From positions 1 through 64,000 of the forward strand of contig JASHOB010000196.1 of NCBI GenBank assembly GCA_030041335.1: 64,000 nucleotides of DNA, given 5' to 3'. How positions within the stretch are numbered: the stretch's first letter is position 1; each line of letters opens with the position of its first letter. The notes beneath the pieces were generated by a model. It did not search any database. It had not been told where the DNA came from and saw nothing but the letters and a program-made list of their open reading frames with translations. Shown here piece after piece: positions 27,482 through 36,891 of the stretch. This DNA is from Alphaproteobacteria bacterium (GTDB lineage: Bacteria > Pseudomonadota > Alphaproteobacteria > ATCC43930 > CGMCC-115725). Made by a program: the position numbers and the translations under genes.

Positions 27482-28117
27482 ATGCCTAAGATATTGTCGG
27501 TTGCAGCGCTGTTACTCTGCGTTGCGATGCTAGGCATAAAGGTGCCTGGGGCCCTCGCCGACGACAAGACACCCACGGTGACCGCGGCGGACCGCGTTCT
27601 CGGCAAGAGTAACGCGCCCGTGACACTCATCATGTACGCCTCGCTCACTTGCCCCCATTGCGCGGCGTTCGACCAGGAAAAGCTGCCCCTCATTCGCAAG
27701 GACTGGATCGATACCGGCAAGGTCAAGCTGGTCTATCGCGATTTTCCGCTCGATGGCGCCGCACTGTTGGCTGCCGCCATCGCGCGCTGCGCCCCAACTG
27801 ACCGCTATTTTGCCTTCATCGGCTCGTTGTTCGAGAGCCAAAGCCGCTGGGTGCTGGCGCAAGATCCGGTCGACGCACTAAAGCGCGTGGTACGGCTTGG
27901 CGGCATGGACGGCGCCGCGGTCGACAAATGTCGCGCCGACACCAAACTGCAGGAAGCGATCGTGGCCGGCGCGGAAGAAGCCAAGAACAATTACGCGGTC
28001 GAATCGACCCCCACGTTTTTCGTCATCGGGCCCAACGGCGTCAGCACCAGATTGGTCGGCGATCTGCCTTATGCCGACTTTGCCAAGGCGCTCGGCGACG
28101 CGATGCCCAAGAGCTGA
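27482..28117 (+). CDS. DsbA family thiol-disulfide oxidoreductase
   Basis: A 211-residue exported thioredoxin-fold protein. The signal peptide covers residues 1-25 (ending GALAD), and the active site is CPHC in YASLTCPHCAAF (about residues 53-64). The cis-Pro region reads VESTPTFFVIG. DsbA homologues oxidise cysteine pairs in periplasmic proteins, and this branch (PF13462) is common next to smc. TGGAG at 27471 precedes the ATG, and the smc start follows 12 bases after the stop. Confidence 0.92.
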   Translation: MPKILSVAALLLCVAMLGIKVPGALADDKTPTVTAADRVLGKSNAPVTLIMYASLTCPHCAAFDQEKLPLIRKDWIDTGKVKLVYRDFPLDGAALLAAAIARCAPTDRYFAFIGSLFESQSRWVLAQDPVDALKRVVRLGGMDGAAVDKCRADTKLQEAIVAGAEEAKNNYAVESTPTFFVIGPNGVSTRLVGDLPYADFAKALGDAMPKS

Positions 28118-28129
28118 CGGGTCGGCCAA

Positions 28130-31100
28130 TTGCATTTCTCCAAACTAAAGCTCAGCGGTTTTAAGACCTTCGTCGACGCCACTGAACTGGCGATCGAGCC
28201 CGGTTTGACCGGCGTGGTCGGCCCTAATGGTTGCGGCAAGTCCAATCTGGTCGAGGCGCTGCGTTGGGCTATGGGCGAGACTTCCGCCAAGCGCATGCGC
28301 GGCGGCGAAATGGACGATGTCATCTTCGCCGGCACCGAGTCCCGTCCGGCGCGCAACATTGCCGAGGTGACGCTGCTCTTGGACAATCATCGGCGTCGGG
28401 CGCCAGGCGCCTATGCCGAGGAAGACGAGATTGAAGTCACGCGCCGCATTGAGCGCGGCTCGGGTTCCGGCTACCGCATCAACCATCGCGAAGTGCGCGC
28501 GCGCGACGTGCAGTTGCTGTTTGCCGATGTCGCCTCGGGCGCTCATTCCGCCGCGATGGTCGGACAGGGCCGCGTCGCCGCCGTCATCAATGACAAGCCG
28601 GTCGAGCGGCGCGCCATTCTGGAGGAAGCCGCGGGCGTCGCCGGCCTCCATGCCCGTCGTCATGAAGCCGAATTGCGGCTGAAGGCAGCCGAGGCCAATC
28701 TCGCGCGACTCGATGACGTCATCGCGACGATGGCGACCCAACTCGACGGTCTGCGCAAACAGGCAAGACAAGCCCAGCGCTATCGCCGGATTGCGGAGCG
28801 AATTCGCCGACTCGAGGCAGTGGTCCTGCATCGTCATTGGCAGGCGGCCACGGCCTCGCTCGCCGGAGCGCAGACGCGGCTCGATGCCGCCGAGCGAGCG
28901 GTCGCCGAGCGCACCCAGATCTGCCTTGCGACCGCACGGGTGCGCGAGGAAGCGGCCGACGCCTTGCCCGGCCTCCGCCATGCCGAAGCGGCGGCAGCGG
29001 CAGAGCTGCAACGGCTCACCCTCGCGATGCAGGCCTTTGACGATGAAGAGCGGCGCGTGGCGGCGGCCCGGCTGACCTCCCAAGAGCGGCTGGTACAACT
29101 CGCGTCCGACCGCGCGCGCGAAGACGAACTCATCGAAGATGCCGAGACCGCGATCGAAAACCTGGCCGGCGAGCGTGATGCGCTGCGGGCGGCGCAAGCC
29201 CTTGAAGGCGAGGCCGAGACCCAAGCGGTCGGGGCGCTCTCGCTTGCGAGCCAACAAGTCGATGCACTCGAAACCGAGCTGAGCCAACGAACCCGGATCT
29301 TGGTGGACGAGGAGGGTCGCCGCGGCGCCTGGCAGCGGGAGATCGCGGCGGCCGCCGAGCAGCATGGCCAGTTGCTGGCGCGGCAAACCGAATTGCGCCG
29401 ACACTCCGCCGCGCTCGACGTCGAGGCGGCAGCGGTGCCCCGGCGAGCCGGTGTCGAAGGAGCGATTGCCGACGCCGACGATCGGGTCGAGGCGACGGGC
29501 GCGGCGGCCGAGAGGGCCGCCGACACCATGCGCGAGGCCGAAGCCGCGGCGGTGGCGGCACGTGCGCCCTGGCAGGAGGCGCTCGCACGGCGCACCAGGA
29601 TCGAGGCCGAAATCGCGGCGCTCGAGGAACTGCTCGCCGCGATCGCCCACAAGAGCGGCGCGCCGGTATTGGATTCACTAGCGGTGCAGGTCGGCTACGA
29701 GGCCGCGCTCGGCGCGGCTCTTGGCGACGATCTGACCGCGCCGGTCAAGACCGGCGCCGCGATCCATTGGCACGAGCTGCCGGCCTACAGTTACGATCTG
29801 GCGCTGCCGGGCGATGCGCAACCGCTGGCAAATTTCGTCACCGCGCCGGCCGTGCTGAGGCGGCGTCTCTCCCAGGTCGGGGTGGTTGCAGACGCCGAGA
29901 GCGCGGCGCGCTGGCAAAGCGCGTTGGCGCCCGGGCAACGGTTGGTGACACGCGATGGCGGCTGTTGGCGCTGGGACGGGCTGCGGCGGGCGCCGGGCAC
30001 GCCCAGTGCTGCCGGACAGCGTCTCAAGCACCGCAACCGGCTCGCCGAGCTCGCGGAGGAGAAGCTCAAATCGGATGGCGAGGCCGCGATCTTTGCCCAG
30101 CGCTTCGACGCGGCACAGCGCGCGGTTGACGAGGCGGGTGCAGCTGAGCGAGCCGGCCGTGAGGCAATGCGCCAGGCACTGGCGGTGTTGGCCGATGCGC
30201 AGAAAGCCGACGCCGAATATCGCGAGACCGAAGCGGCGATCGCGGCGCGCCGCGCCGCGCTGCAGGAGAGCGAGGCGCGGCTGGCTGTCGAGTTGGACGA
30301 AGCGACGACACGCGAGACTGAAGCCCGGACCGCAATCGCGACCATACCCGAACCGGCGCACCATCACGACGCGATCGCGGCGCTGCGGTCATCGCTGTCG
30401 ATCCAGCGCGGCATCGAAGCCGAGGCACGCGCGGCCAATGACCGGCTGAAGCGCGACGCCGCGCAGCGGGGCGAACGCCTGGCGGCCGTACTCCGCGAGG
30501 CCGATTCCTGGCGTGGCCGTGCCGATGCGGCGAAGCTGCAGCGCCAACGTGTCGCCGACCGCCAGGCCGCGTTGCTGGCAGGCCTTGAGCAGCTCGAGCG
30601 CCGGCCGGCCGAAATCGCCGCGGAGCGCGAGCGCCTGGCGGCCAGCATCGCCGCCTCGACCGGACGGCGCAGCGCGGCCGGCGACGTGCTGGCCGAAGGT
30701 GAAACCCGGCTCAGCGAGGCCGAGGCAGCGGCGAAGGAGGCCGACAGGTCATTGGCATCCGCCCGCGAGGAGCGGGTGCGCGTCGAGGCCGAGCGCAATC
30801 ATTCGCGCGAGCATCGGAGCGAGGTCGAGGCGCGCGTGGCCGAGCGGCTCGGCTGCGACCCGGCGGAAATTCTCGACAACGCGAACATCGATCGGGACGA
30901 CGAGCTGCCGGCGTTGTCGGAAGCGGAGACCCGGCTCGAACAGCTGTTGCGCGAGCGCGACAACATGGGGCCGGTCAACCTGGTCGCCGACACCGAAGCC
31001 GCCGAGATCGAGGCGCGCTACGACGGGCTTGCGCACGAACGCGAGGATCTTACCGCCGCGATCGCGCGGCTGCGCCACGGTATCAGTGCCCTCAACCGCG

Positions 31101-31654
31101 AAGGCCGCGATCGCATGTTGGCGGCATTCGCGATGGTCAATGAGCATTTCGGGAAGCTGTTCGAACGATTGTTCGGCGGCGGCCGAGCGTTCTTGAGGAT
31201 GGACCGGGTCGCGCCCGAACCTGCCCCGGGCGAAGACGGCTCGGAAACCGATGCCGCCGCCGGTGACGGCGCCGTCGATCCGCTTGAGGCGGGACTTGAA
31301 ATTCTTGCCAGCCCGCCCGGAAAAAAGCTGCAGGCGATTTCATTATTGTCCGGCGGCGAACAGGCGCTTACGGCTTTGGCCCTGATCTTTGCGGTTTTTT
31401 TGACCAATCCCGCGCCGGTCTGCGTGTTGGACGAGGTCGATGCGCCGCTTGACGATGCCAACGTGGACCGGTTTTGCGACCTCGTGGCGGAAATCGCGGA
31501 TCAGGCTGACACGCGGTTTCTCATCATTACCCATCATCGCCTGACGATGGCGCGAATGGATCGGCTCTACGGCGTGACGATGGCGGAGCAGGGCGTCTCG
31601 CAAGTCGTCTCTGTCGACCTGCAGCGGGCGGCGGAATTGCGCCAAAGTGCCTAG
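28130..31654 (+). CDS. smc: chromosome segregation protein SMC
   Basis: An 1174-residue SMC ATPase that compacts and segregates chromosomes with ScpA/ScpB. Walker A is GPNGCGKSN (about residues 33-41). Long Ala/Glu/Arg-rich coiled coils (about 165-500 and 650-1000) flank a hinge (about 505-645). The ABC signature LLSGGEQALTALAL (about 1066-1079) and Walker B PVCVLDEVDAPLDD (about 1092-1105) close the head. The start is TTG; no in-frame ATG precedes the conserved FSKLKLSGFKTFVD. Long open frames antisense to this gene are composition artefacts. Confidence 0.97.
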   Translation: MHFSKLKLSGFKTFVDATELAIEPGLTGVVGPNGCGKSNLVEALRWAMGETSAKRMRGGEMDDVIFAGTESRPARNIAEVTLLLDNHRRRAPGAYAEEDEIEVTRRIERGSGSGYRINHREVRARDVQLLFADVASGAHSAAMVGQGRVAAVINDKPVERRAILEEAAGVAGLHARRHEAELRLKAAEANLARLDDVIATMATQLDGLRKQARQAQRYRRIAERIRRLEAVVLHRHWQAATASLAGAQTRLDAAERAVAERTQICLATARVREEAADALPGLRHAEAAAAAELQRLTLAMQAFDDEERRVAAARLTSQERLVQLASDRAREDELIEDAETAIENLAGERDALRAAQALEGEAETQAVGALSLASQQVDALETELSQRTRILVDEEGRRGAWQREIAAAAEQHGQLLARQTELRRHSAALDVEAAAVPRRAGVEGAIADADDRVEATGAAAERAADTMREAEAAAVAARAPWQEALARRTRIEAEIAALEELLAAIAHKSGAPVLDSLAVQVGYEAALGAALGDDLTAPVKTGAAIHWHELPAYSYDLALPGDAQPLANFVTAPAVLRRRLSQVGVVADAESAARWQSALAPGQRLVTRDGGCWRWDGLRRAPGTPSAAGQRLKHRNRLAELAEEKLKSDGEAAIFAQRFDAAQRAVDEAGAAERAGREAMRQALAVLADAQKADAEYRETEAAIAARRAALQESEARLAVELDEATTRETEARTAIATIPEPAHHHDAIAALRSSLSIQRGIEAEARAANDRLKRDAAQRGERLAAVLREADSWRGRADAAKLQRQRVADRQAALLAGLEQLERRPAEIAAERERLAASIAASTGRRSAAGDVLAEGETRLSEAEAAAKEADRSLASAREERVRVEAERNHSREHRSEVEARVAERLGCDPAEILDNANIDRDDELPALSEAETRLEQLLRERDNMGPVNLVADTEAAEIEARYDGLAHEREDLTAAIARLRHGISALNREGRDRMLAAFAMVNEHFGKLFERLFGGGRAFLRMDRVAPEPAPGEDGSETDAAAGDGAVDPLEAGLEILASPPGKKLQAISLLSGGEQALTALALIFAVFLTNPAPVCVLDEVDAPLDDANVDRFCDLVAEIADQADTRFLIITHHRLTMARMDRLYGVTMAEQGVSQVVSVDLQRAAELRQSA

Positions 31655-31657
31655 GCT

Positions 31658-33055
31658 TCAGCCGACGGCGGCGACCCGCTCGAGCTGGGTCTCGTATAGG
31701 CTACAGAGGTAGCTTTCGCGCCACGTCGTTACCGTGTTGTCGCTGACGACATCCATCATATGCCGCCAGCGCATTTGGCGTTCGTCGAGCGACATGCGCA
31801 GGCCGCGATGGATCGCCGAGGCGATATCGTCGGCATCGTAGGGATTGACCAGAAGCGCGGCTTTCAGCTCGTTGGCGGCACCGGCGAAGCGTGACAGCAC
31901 TAAGACGCCCGGATCTTCCGGGTCCTGTGCTGCAACGTATTCCTTGGCGACAAGATTCATGCCGTCACGCAACGGCGTGACTAGCCCGATGCGCGCCGCG
32001 CGGAAAAAACCTGCCAGCACCAGTCGTGAAAAGGCGCGGTTGATGTAGCGCAACGGCGTCCAATCATATTCGGCAAACTTGCCGTTGACGGCCCCGACCG
32101 CCGCTTCGAGGTCGCGGCGCAATGCCTTGTACTCGGCGACGTCGGAACGCGAATGCGGTGCTATCTGCAGAAAGCTGACCTGGTTGCGGTGTTCCGGATG
32201 ATCCGTCAGAAGCGCGTCAATCGCCTCGAAACGGTTGGGAATTCCCTTGCTGTAGTCGAGGCGGTCGACCCCGATGATCAATGCCCGTCCCGAAAGGCTT
32301 TCCTTAAGCCGGGTGGTGTGGCGCGAGCGCGCGGTCCGGCGCGCATACTTGGCGAAGCGTTCAGTGTCGATGCCAATCGGAAATACCGCGGCATTGCCCC
32401 GCCGTTCGCCCAACACAAATGCGCCGCCGCCGTAACAGCGCCCGCGTGTCAGTTCGATTACCGAATCCTGAAAGGCGTGAAGCGACTCTTCGGTCTGGAA
32501 GCCGACGAGATCGTAGGCGGCGAAACTGTGCAGCAACAGTGCATGGCGCGGCAAGGTTTCAAGCAGTTGGCGGGGCGGGAATGGCGTGTGCAGGAAAAAC
32601 CCGATCTGGTTGTTGATGCCGAGCTTACGCAGTTCGTCGCCAAACGGGATCAAGTGATAGTCGTGAACCCAGATGACATCATCGGGCCCAATCATCGGTG
32701 CCAGCAGGGCGGCCATGCGCGCGTTGACCCGAAGATAACCATCGAACGCGGCGCGCGAGAATTTAATCAGACCAATTTGATTGTGGAACAGCGGCCAGAG
32801 CGTGCCATTGGCGTAGCCGATATAATAATCTTGATAATCCTCGGTCTTAAGATCGACCGTTACATAAGTGACATTGGACGATTCCGCGATCCGAGGCTCC
32901 ATTGTCGCGTCGTCCTTGGTTTGGCCGCTCCAGCCAAACCACAGGCCGCCGTAGTGGTCGAGCGCCTCATACATTGCCACGGCCAGCCCGCCGGCGCGCA
33001 CGCCGCCTTCGCTGGGATAGGCCACGCGATTAGAAACGATGATGAGCCGCGACAC
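31658..33055 (-). CDS. otsA: alpha,alpha-trehalose-phosphate synthase (UDP-forming)
   Basis: A 465-residue GT20 enzyme joining UDP-glucose and glucose-6-phosphate to trehalose-6-phosphate. The N-terminal [17 protein letters not shown] with the AGGLAVAM loop, [10 protein letters not shown] (about residues 123-132), [17 protein letters not shown] (about 259-275) and the C-terminal [14 protein letters not shown] are all OtsA hallmarks. GTG at 33055, with GGGAG nine bases before, is the likely start; GTG 33061 and TTG 33088 are alternatives. otsB lies 134 bases upstream on the same strand, so both are probably one operon for osmotic or desiccation stress. Confidence 0.95.
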   Translation of the reverse strand: MSRLIIVSNRVAYPSEGGVRAGGLAVAMYEALDHYGGLWFGWSGQTKDDATMEPRIAESSNVTYVTVDLKTEDYQDYYIGYANGTLWPLFHNQIGLIKFSRAAFDGYLRVNARMAALLAPMIGPDDVIWVHDYHLIPFGDELRKLGINNQIGFFLHTPFPPRQLLETLPRHALLLHSFAAYDLVGFQTEESLHAFQDSVIELTRGRCYGGGAFVLGERRGNAAVFPIGIDTERFAKYARRTARSRHTTRLKESLSGRALIIGVDRLDYSKGIPNRFEAIDALLTDHPEHRNQVSFLQIAPHSRSDVAEYKALRRDLEAAVGAVNGKFAEYDWTPLRYINRAFSRLVLAGFFRAARIGLVTPLRDGMNLVAKEYVAAQDPEDPGVLVLSRFAGAANELKAALLVNPYDADDIASAIHRGLRMSLDERQMRWRHMMDVVSDNTVTTWRESYLCSLYETQLERVAAVG

Positions 33056-33056
33056 C

Positions 33057-33087
33057 GACACTGTCTCCCATTTGACACTGTCTCCCA
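33057..33087 (-). repeat. 17-base-period direct repeat in the otsA leader
   Basis: The 14-mer GACACTGTCTCCCA occurs at 33057-33070 and exactly again at 33074-33087. On the coding strand each copy carries GGGAG, so the otsA ribosome-binding site is duplicated. The upstream copy serves a start that is out of register with the downstream copy, because 17 is not a multiple of three. It looks like a recent slippage duplication. Confidence 0.7.
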
Positions 33088-33189
33088 ACGTCCCATGCCA
33101 TACTTATGCAATTGGACCGGTCCGCTTCAATCGGGCCGACTAGATTCAATTGGATGAACCAACCAGACCGATCAGGAACCTGCCGTGCC

Positions 33190-33915
33190 TCAGCTATAGT
33201 AACGCGCCAAGCCCGCTATCCATTCCCGCACTGCGGCAGGAGAATCAAGCGAATAGCGAGCGGAGCTTCCCTGCCTTTCACCGACCCGAATGGAAAGCCC
33301 GCCCCGCTGGTTGACGGTTACAAAGCCCGCCTCGTCGGTGCGGTCGTCGCCCACAAATACCGGGACTCGCGTGGCAAAAGACGGCTGGGTCATGAACCAG
33401 GCGACGGCACCGCCCTTGGAAACCGCACGGGGCTTGATGTCGACGGCCATTTTTGACGACAAGGCCTCCAGTTGGGCACAGTCTGCGATCAGGCTGCGCG
33501 TCACCGCTGCGACCTCGTCGGCGAGCGCGGGCGCCGTGCGGTAATGGATCGCCACGCTGTTGCCCTTGTCCTCGATTAAAATACCAGGGTGGCGCGCAGC
33601 GAATTGTCTCAACGGCGCGACGATGGCGCGCAATCCCGGGAGAGGTGGAACCACGAGCGTCTGACCGCCAATCCTTGCCTCGGCGCCGTGCTGTCCCGAT
33701 GCCGGCAGCACGAGCGGATTGAACAAGGCATCGATGCTGCTGAGCGACCGGCCGCTGATGAGTGCGACGGCGCCCAGCGCGCGATCGAGTGCTGCCAAAT
33801 CCTCTCGCAGCGCCGCGGGCACGACCACCGCTTCGGGCGTCGGTGCCAGCTCGATCAGCGTGCCGTCGATATCGAAGAACAACGCCCAATCGGGCCGCGG
33901 TGCCGGCAGGTCCAT
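33190..33915 (-). CDS. otsB: trehalose-6-phosphate phosphatase
   Basis: A 241-residue HAD-superfamily phosphatase completing trehalose synthesis. Motif I is FFDIDGTLIE (about residues 12-21, nucleophile Asp), motif II is ALISGRS (about 50-56), and motifs III/IV include VSKGGAVAWFM and FVGDDRTDEAGF. The start at 33915 is chosen because conserved sequence begins directly after it; the frame extends to 33981 without homology. It lies upstream of otsA on the minus strand. Confidence 0.94.
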   Translation of the reverse strand: MDLPAPRPDWALFFDIDGTLIELAPTPEAVVVPAALREDLAALDRALGAVALISGRSLSSIDALFNPLVLPASGQHGAEARIGGQTLVVPPLPGLRAIVAPLRQFAARHPGILIEDKGNSVAIHYRTAPALADEVAAVTRSLIADCAQLEALSSKMAVDIKPRAVSKGGAVAWFMTQPSFATRVPVFVGDDRTDEAGFVTVNQRGGLSIRVGERQGSSARYSLDSPAAVREWIAGLARYYS

Positions 33916-34300
33916 GGTCCTCGCCTTCCCGAGCAAACGGCGCTCACCGAGAATGCCATGCTGCGAGCGGCAGCATCCCATTCTTGGTCCCTCGCGCCGA
34001 GAAGCGCGAGAAGCCGATGTTGCGCCGTTGCCCGCTCGCCGCCAAGGCAGCCCTTCGCGGTTGCCACGCTCACGTCGGTTGATCGGCCGTCCAGAAAAAA
34101 AATGCCAGAGTGCGACCGCGGGCGGGAGATGGTGGCATGCCCTTGTCGGAGCGCTAGACCAGGTCGCGGGCGAGGCGCTCCAAACTCCGTCTTTGGCCCC
34201 CGTACGCCGACACCCGCGAGCTGACCCCGACGCGCCCTCACGCTATCGCCGTCGACGCCCCGGTCTTGCCGAAAAACGTGGTCCGGACCTATGCTTGCCT
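33916..34300. other. intergenic, no supported gene
   Basis: A 385-base divergent space between otsB and the VOC gene. It contains only short GC-rich open frames without homology. Promoters for both genes should lie here, but I could not define them. No repeat or RNA was recognised. Confidence 0.5.
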
Positions 34301-34720
34301 ATGAGCACCGAACTCAACCATATCATTGTTCCAGCCAAGGATAAGTGGGAGTCCGCGCGATTTCTCGGTCGAATCCTTGGCGTCGAAGCGGGGCCCGAAT
34401 GGGCGCATTTTGTGCCGGTCCGCGTCGGCCGCGTGACCATCGACTTCGACAATGCCAAGGACTTTTCCCACCATCACTGCGCCTTCCTTCTCGGCGAGGC
34501 GGAGTTTGATGCGGCGCTCGACCGCATCAAAAAGGCAGGAATTCGATTTTTCGCCGAGTTCGACCGCACCGGGCCGGGTGAGATCAATCGCAACTATGGC
34601 GGACGAGGTGTCTATTTCGAAGATCCGAGCGGGCACCTGTTCGAACTCATCACCCGGCCCTACGGCGAGGTGCCCGAACAATGGATCGAGGGTAAGGCGG
34701 TACGCGCTACAGGCGGTTGA
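34301..34720 (+). CDS. VOC family (glyoxalase/bleomycin-resistance-like) protein
   Basis: A 139-residue protein with two beta-alpha-beta-beta-beta units. It begins LNHIIVPAKDKWESARFLG with the first-unit His, and ends GVYFEDPSGHLFELITRPYG with the usual C-terminal Glu. These positions commonly bind a divalent metal. The family includes glyoxalases, extradiol dioxygenases and resistance proteins, and the role here is unknown. Its 3' end overlaps the convergent photosensor gene by 14 bases. Confidence 0.9.
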   Translation: MSTELNHIIVPAKDKWESARFLGRILGVEAGPEWAHFVPVRVGRVTIDFDNAKDFSHHHCAFLLGEAEFDAALDRIKKAGIRFFAEFDRTGPGEINRNYGGRGVYFEDPSGHLFELITRPYGEVPEQWIEGKAVRATGG

Positions 34721-35087
34721 TCAGAAACCAGAAATCCTCGCCTGGCGCCTTGAGCATGTGGACGCGCACGATGGGCTCGCTGAAGCGCGTGAACACGTAG
34801 TCGAACTGGCTGTCGACGGTGCCCTTGGCGAGGCCTTCCTTGAACTTGCCGTAAAATTTCGCGGTATTGGTGCATGGCGCGAGATCGCGAAACCAATCGC
34901 GGCCGATAACGTGCTGCTGCCGCATGCCGGAATAGAGGCTCTCGGCGCGATTGTAGGCCAAAACGCGGCCTTCCAAATCGAGGCGAATAATGCCAAAACT
35001 CAGCGAGTCAAACTCGATGGGTGACATGAGGTCGAGCTGCTCAGTGTCACTATCCCCGAAGCGGAACGCCGTGATCGTCGTGTTCAT
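34707..35087 (-). CDS. photoactive yellow protein (PYP) family PAS sensor
   Basis: A 126-residue single PAS domain that aligns almost without gaps to Halorhodospira PYP (125 residues) at a constant offset of three. Cys72 matches the chromophore-linking Cys69 (in DLAPCTNTAKFYGKFKEG), Tyr45 matches Tyr42, and Glu49 matches Glu46, the residues that bind p-coumaric acid and donate the proton. Thr50 is Ser53, Arg52 is Met55, Phe62 is Trp65, and Met100 is probably Ser103. This fits a blue-light photosensor with altered spectrum and recovery. No tyrosine ammonia-lyase or coumaroyl-CoA ligase gene lies in the window, so chromophore supply is unproven. No output domain is fused. Confidence 0.9.
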   Translation of the reverse strand: MNTTITAFRFGDSDTEQLDLMSPIEFDSLSFGIIRLDLEGRVLAYNRAESLYSGMRQQHVIGRDWFRDLAPCTNTAKFYGKFKEGLAKGTVDSQFDYVFTRFSEPIVRVHMLKAPGEDFWFLINRL

Positions 35088-35221
35088 GGCGGCAAGTCTG
35101 CCACGGACTTCTTAATTGTTTATGAATTTTGGGGTCGCCTGAGTCTTTTTGCCTCAAATTTGCTGCAAGCGCTAATCTTGGGTCGGTGCTGAGCCGGCGG
35201 CGCGGGCACAGGGAGGACGCG

Positions 35222-35659
35222 ATGTGGAACGATTTCCGCGCCTTTGTCATGCGCGGCAACGTGGTCGATCTCGCGATCGGCGTGATCATCGGCGCGGCCT
35301 TCGGCCGAATCGTCAGTTCGCTCGTCAGCGATATCATCATGCCGCCGATTGGCCTGATTTTGGGCGAGGTCGATTTTTCCAGCATCTTCATCACCCTATC
35401 GTCCCATCACTACGACACGATCGCGGCGGCAAAGGCGGCAGGTGCGCCGACCATCAATATCGGCGTCTTCGTCAACGCCGTCATCGACTTCATTATCGTC
35501 GCCCTCGTCGTGTTCCTGGTGATGCGGTACGTTAACAAGATGTTACCGAAACCCCCGCCGGCCGAACCGACGACGAAGGACTGTCCCTATTGTATTTCCG
35601 CGATCCCGCTTGCCGCGACCCGCTGCCCGAACTGCACATCGGAACTGCCGGCAAAATAA
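35222..35659 (+). CDS. mscL: large-conductance mechanosensitive channel
   Basis: A 145-residue inner-membrane channel that opens on hypo-osmotic shock. TM1 is VVDLAIGVIIGAAFGRIVSS (about residues 14-33) and TM2 is GVFVNAVIDFIIVALVVFLV (about 81-100). The start at 35222 follows GGGAGGA. The C-terminal tail after the conserved amphipathic helix carries CPYC and CPNC pairs (about residues 120-136), a likely zinc ribbon, absent from E. coli MscL but seen in some alphaproteobacteria. The gene is divergent from the PYP-like gene (134 bases). Confidence 0.95.
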   Translation: MWNDFRAFVMRGNVVDLAIGVIIGAAFGRIVSSLVSDIIMPPIGLILGEVDFSSIFITLSSHHYDTIAAAKAAGAPTINIGVFVNAVIDFIIVALVVFLVMRYVNKMLPKPPPAEPTTKDCPYCISAIPLAATRCPNCTSELPAK

Positions 35660-35901
35660 CGGGGCGACATGGCATCGGCGCACCGGCGCACCGCCGCGGA
35701 ACCGCCGGCAGCACCTTGGCTGGCGCTCCAACCCGCGCCGGCGGCGCCGGCACCGGTGAGCGGCCGCCGATGATGGCGATGAGACGCCCTCTTTAATTTT
35801 AATCGAAGGGTGCTGCGGCGCTCGCCATCGCCACGGCAAATGCCTCCGGTCGTGGCCCGCGCCGGGCATCGCCTTGGGGTGCCAGGCTGCTCGCCTCAGT
35901 A

Positions 35902-36864
35902 TTAGTCCGTTTTTCGTCCGCGCGCGGCAAGGCGGGCCTCGATTGCGTCCCACACCAGCGTCTCGAGTTTGACGCCGTCGAGCCGGTTGATTTCCTGAAT
36001 GCCCGTGGGCGAGGTGACATTGATCTCGGTGAGAAAGTCGCCGATGACGTCGACGCCGACAAAGACGAGACCCTGCTCCGTCAGGGCGGGGCCGATGGCG
36101 GCACAGATGTCGCGCTCGCGCGTTGTCAGTGTCGTCTTCTCGGCGCGACCGCCGACATGAAGGTTGGCACGGGCCTCGCCCGGTGGCGGAACACGGAGCA
36201 CCGCGCCGACGGGCTTGCCTTCGACCAGGATGATACGTTTGTCGCCGCGTCGAATTTCCGGCAAATAGCGCTGCACGATGATCGGTTCGCGGCTCATGCC
36301 GGTAAACAACTCGAGCAGCGCGTTGAGATTGTCGTCGTCGCTGCGGAGATGGAACACGCCGGCCCCGCCGTTGCCGAACAGCGGCTTTAGAATGAGCTCG
36401 CCGTGCTCGGCACGGAATTCGGCGACCGCCTCGCGATCGCTGGTAATGAGGGTCGGCGGCATCAGCCCGTCGAAATGCGTGGCGAACAGTTTCTCCGGCG
36501 CGTTTCGCACACTGACCGGGTCGTTGACGATCAGCACTTCGTCACGCAGATGCTCGAGAAGATGGGTCGCCGTGATATAGGCCATGTCGAACGGCGGATC
36601 CTGGCGCATCAGGATGACGTCCATCGTCGTGAGGTCGAGATTCTCGGGCGCACCGTATTTGAAATGGTTCCCCTGCTCGCGCTTCACCTGCACCGGGCGC
36701 GCCCTGGCGCGGAGACGGCGGCCGCGCAGCGATAATTCCCGGGGCAGGTAATGGTAGAGAGCGTGGCCGCGCGCCTGCGCCTCCAATTGCAGGGCGAAGG
36801 TGGAATCGCCCTCAATATGGAGGCTCTCCATCGGGTCCATTTGAAAGGCAACCGCGAGACTCAT
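35902..36864 (-). CDS. gshB: glutathione synthetase
   Basis: A 320-residue ATP-grasp ligase adding glycine to gamma-glutamylcysteine. The N-terminal [35 protein letters not shown] and the ATP-grasp loop [13 protein letters not shown] are typical. The C-terminal [21 protein letters not shown] holds metal-binding residues. ATG 36864 has GAGG upstream; a GTG at 36876 is possible. The BON lipoprotein gene ends upstream on the same strand (27 bases away). Confidence 0.95.
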   Translation of the reverse strand: MSLAVAFQMDPMESLHIEGDSTFALQLEAQARGHALYHYLPRELSLRGRRLRARARPVQVKREQGNHFKYGAPENLDLTTMDVILMRQDPPFDMAYITATHLLEHLRDEVLIVNDPVSVRNAPEKLFATHFDGLMPPTLITSDREAVAEFRAEHGELILKPLFGNGGAGVFHLRSDDDNLNALLELFTGMSREPIIVQRYLPEIRRGDKRIILVEGKPVGAVLRVPPPGEARANLHVGGRAEKTTLTTRERDICAAIGPALTEQGLVFVGVDVIGDFLTEINVTSPTGIQEINRLDGVKLETLVWDAIEARLAARGRKTD

Positions 36865-36891
36865 GCGATTCCTCACCCGGCCAAAGCCCGA

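Noticed and set aside
28145-31461. Long open frames on the minus strand under smc, the longest about 500 codons
   Set aside because: They mirror the third-position GC bias of smc, contain no recognisable domain and lie entirely within a certain gene.
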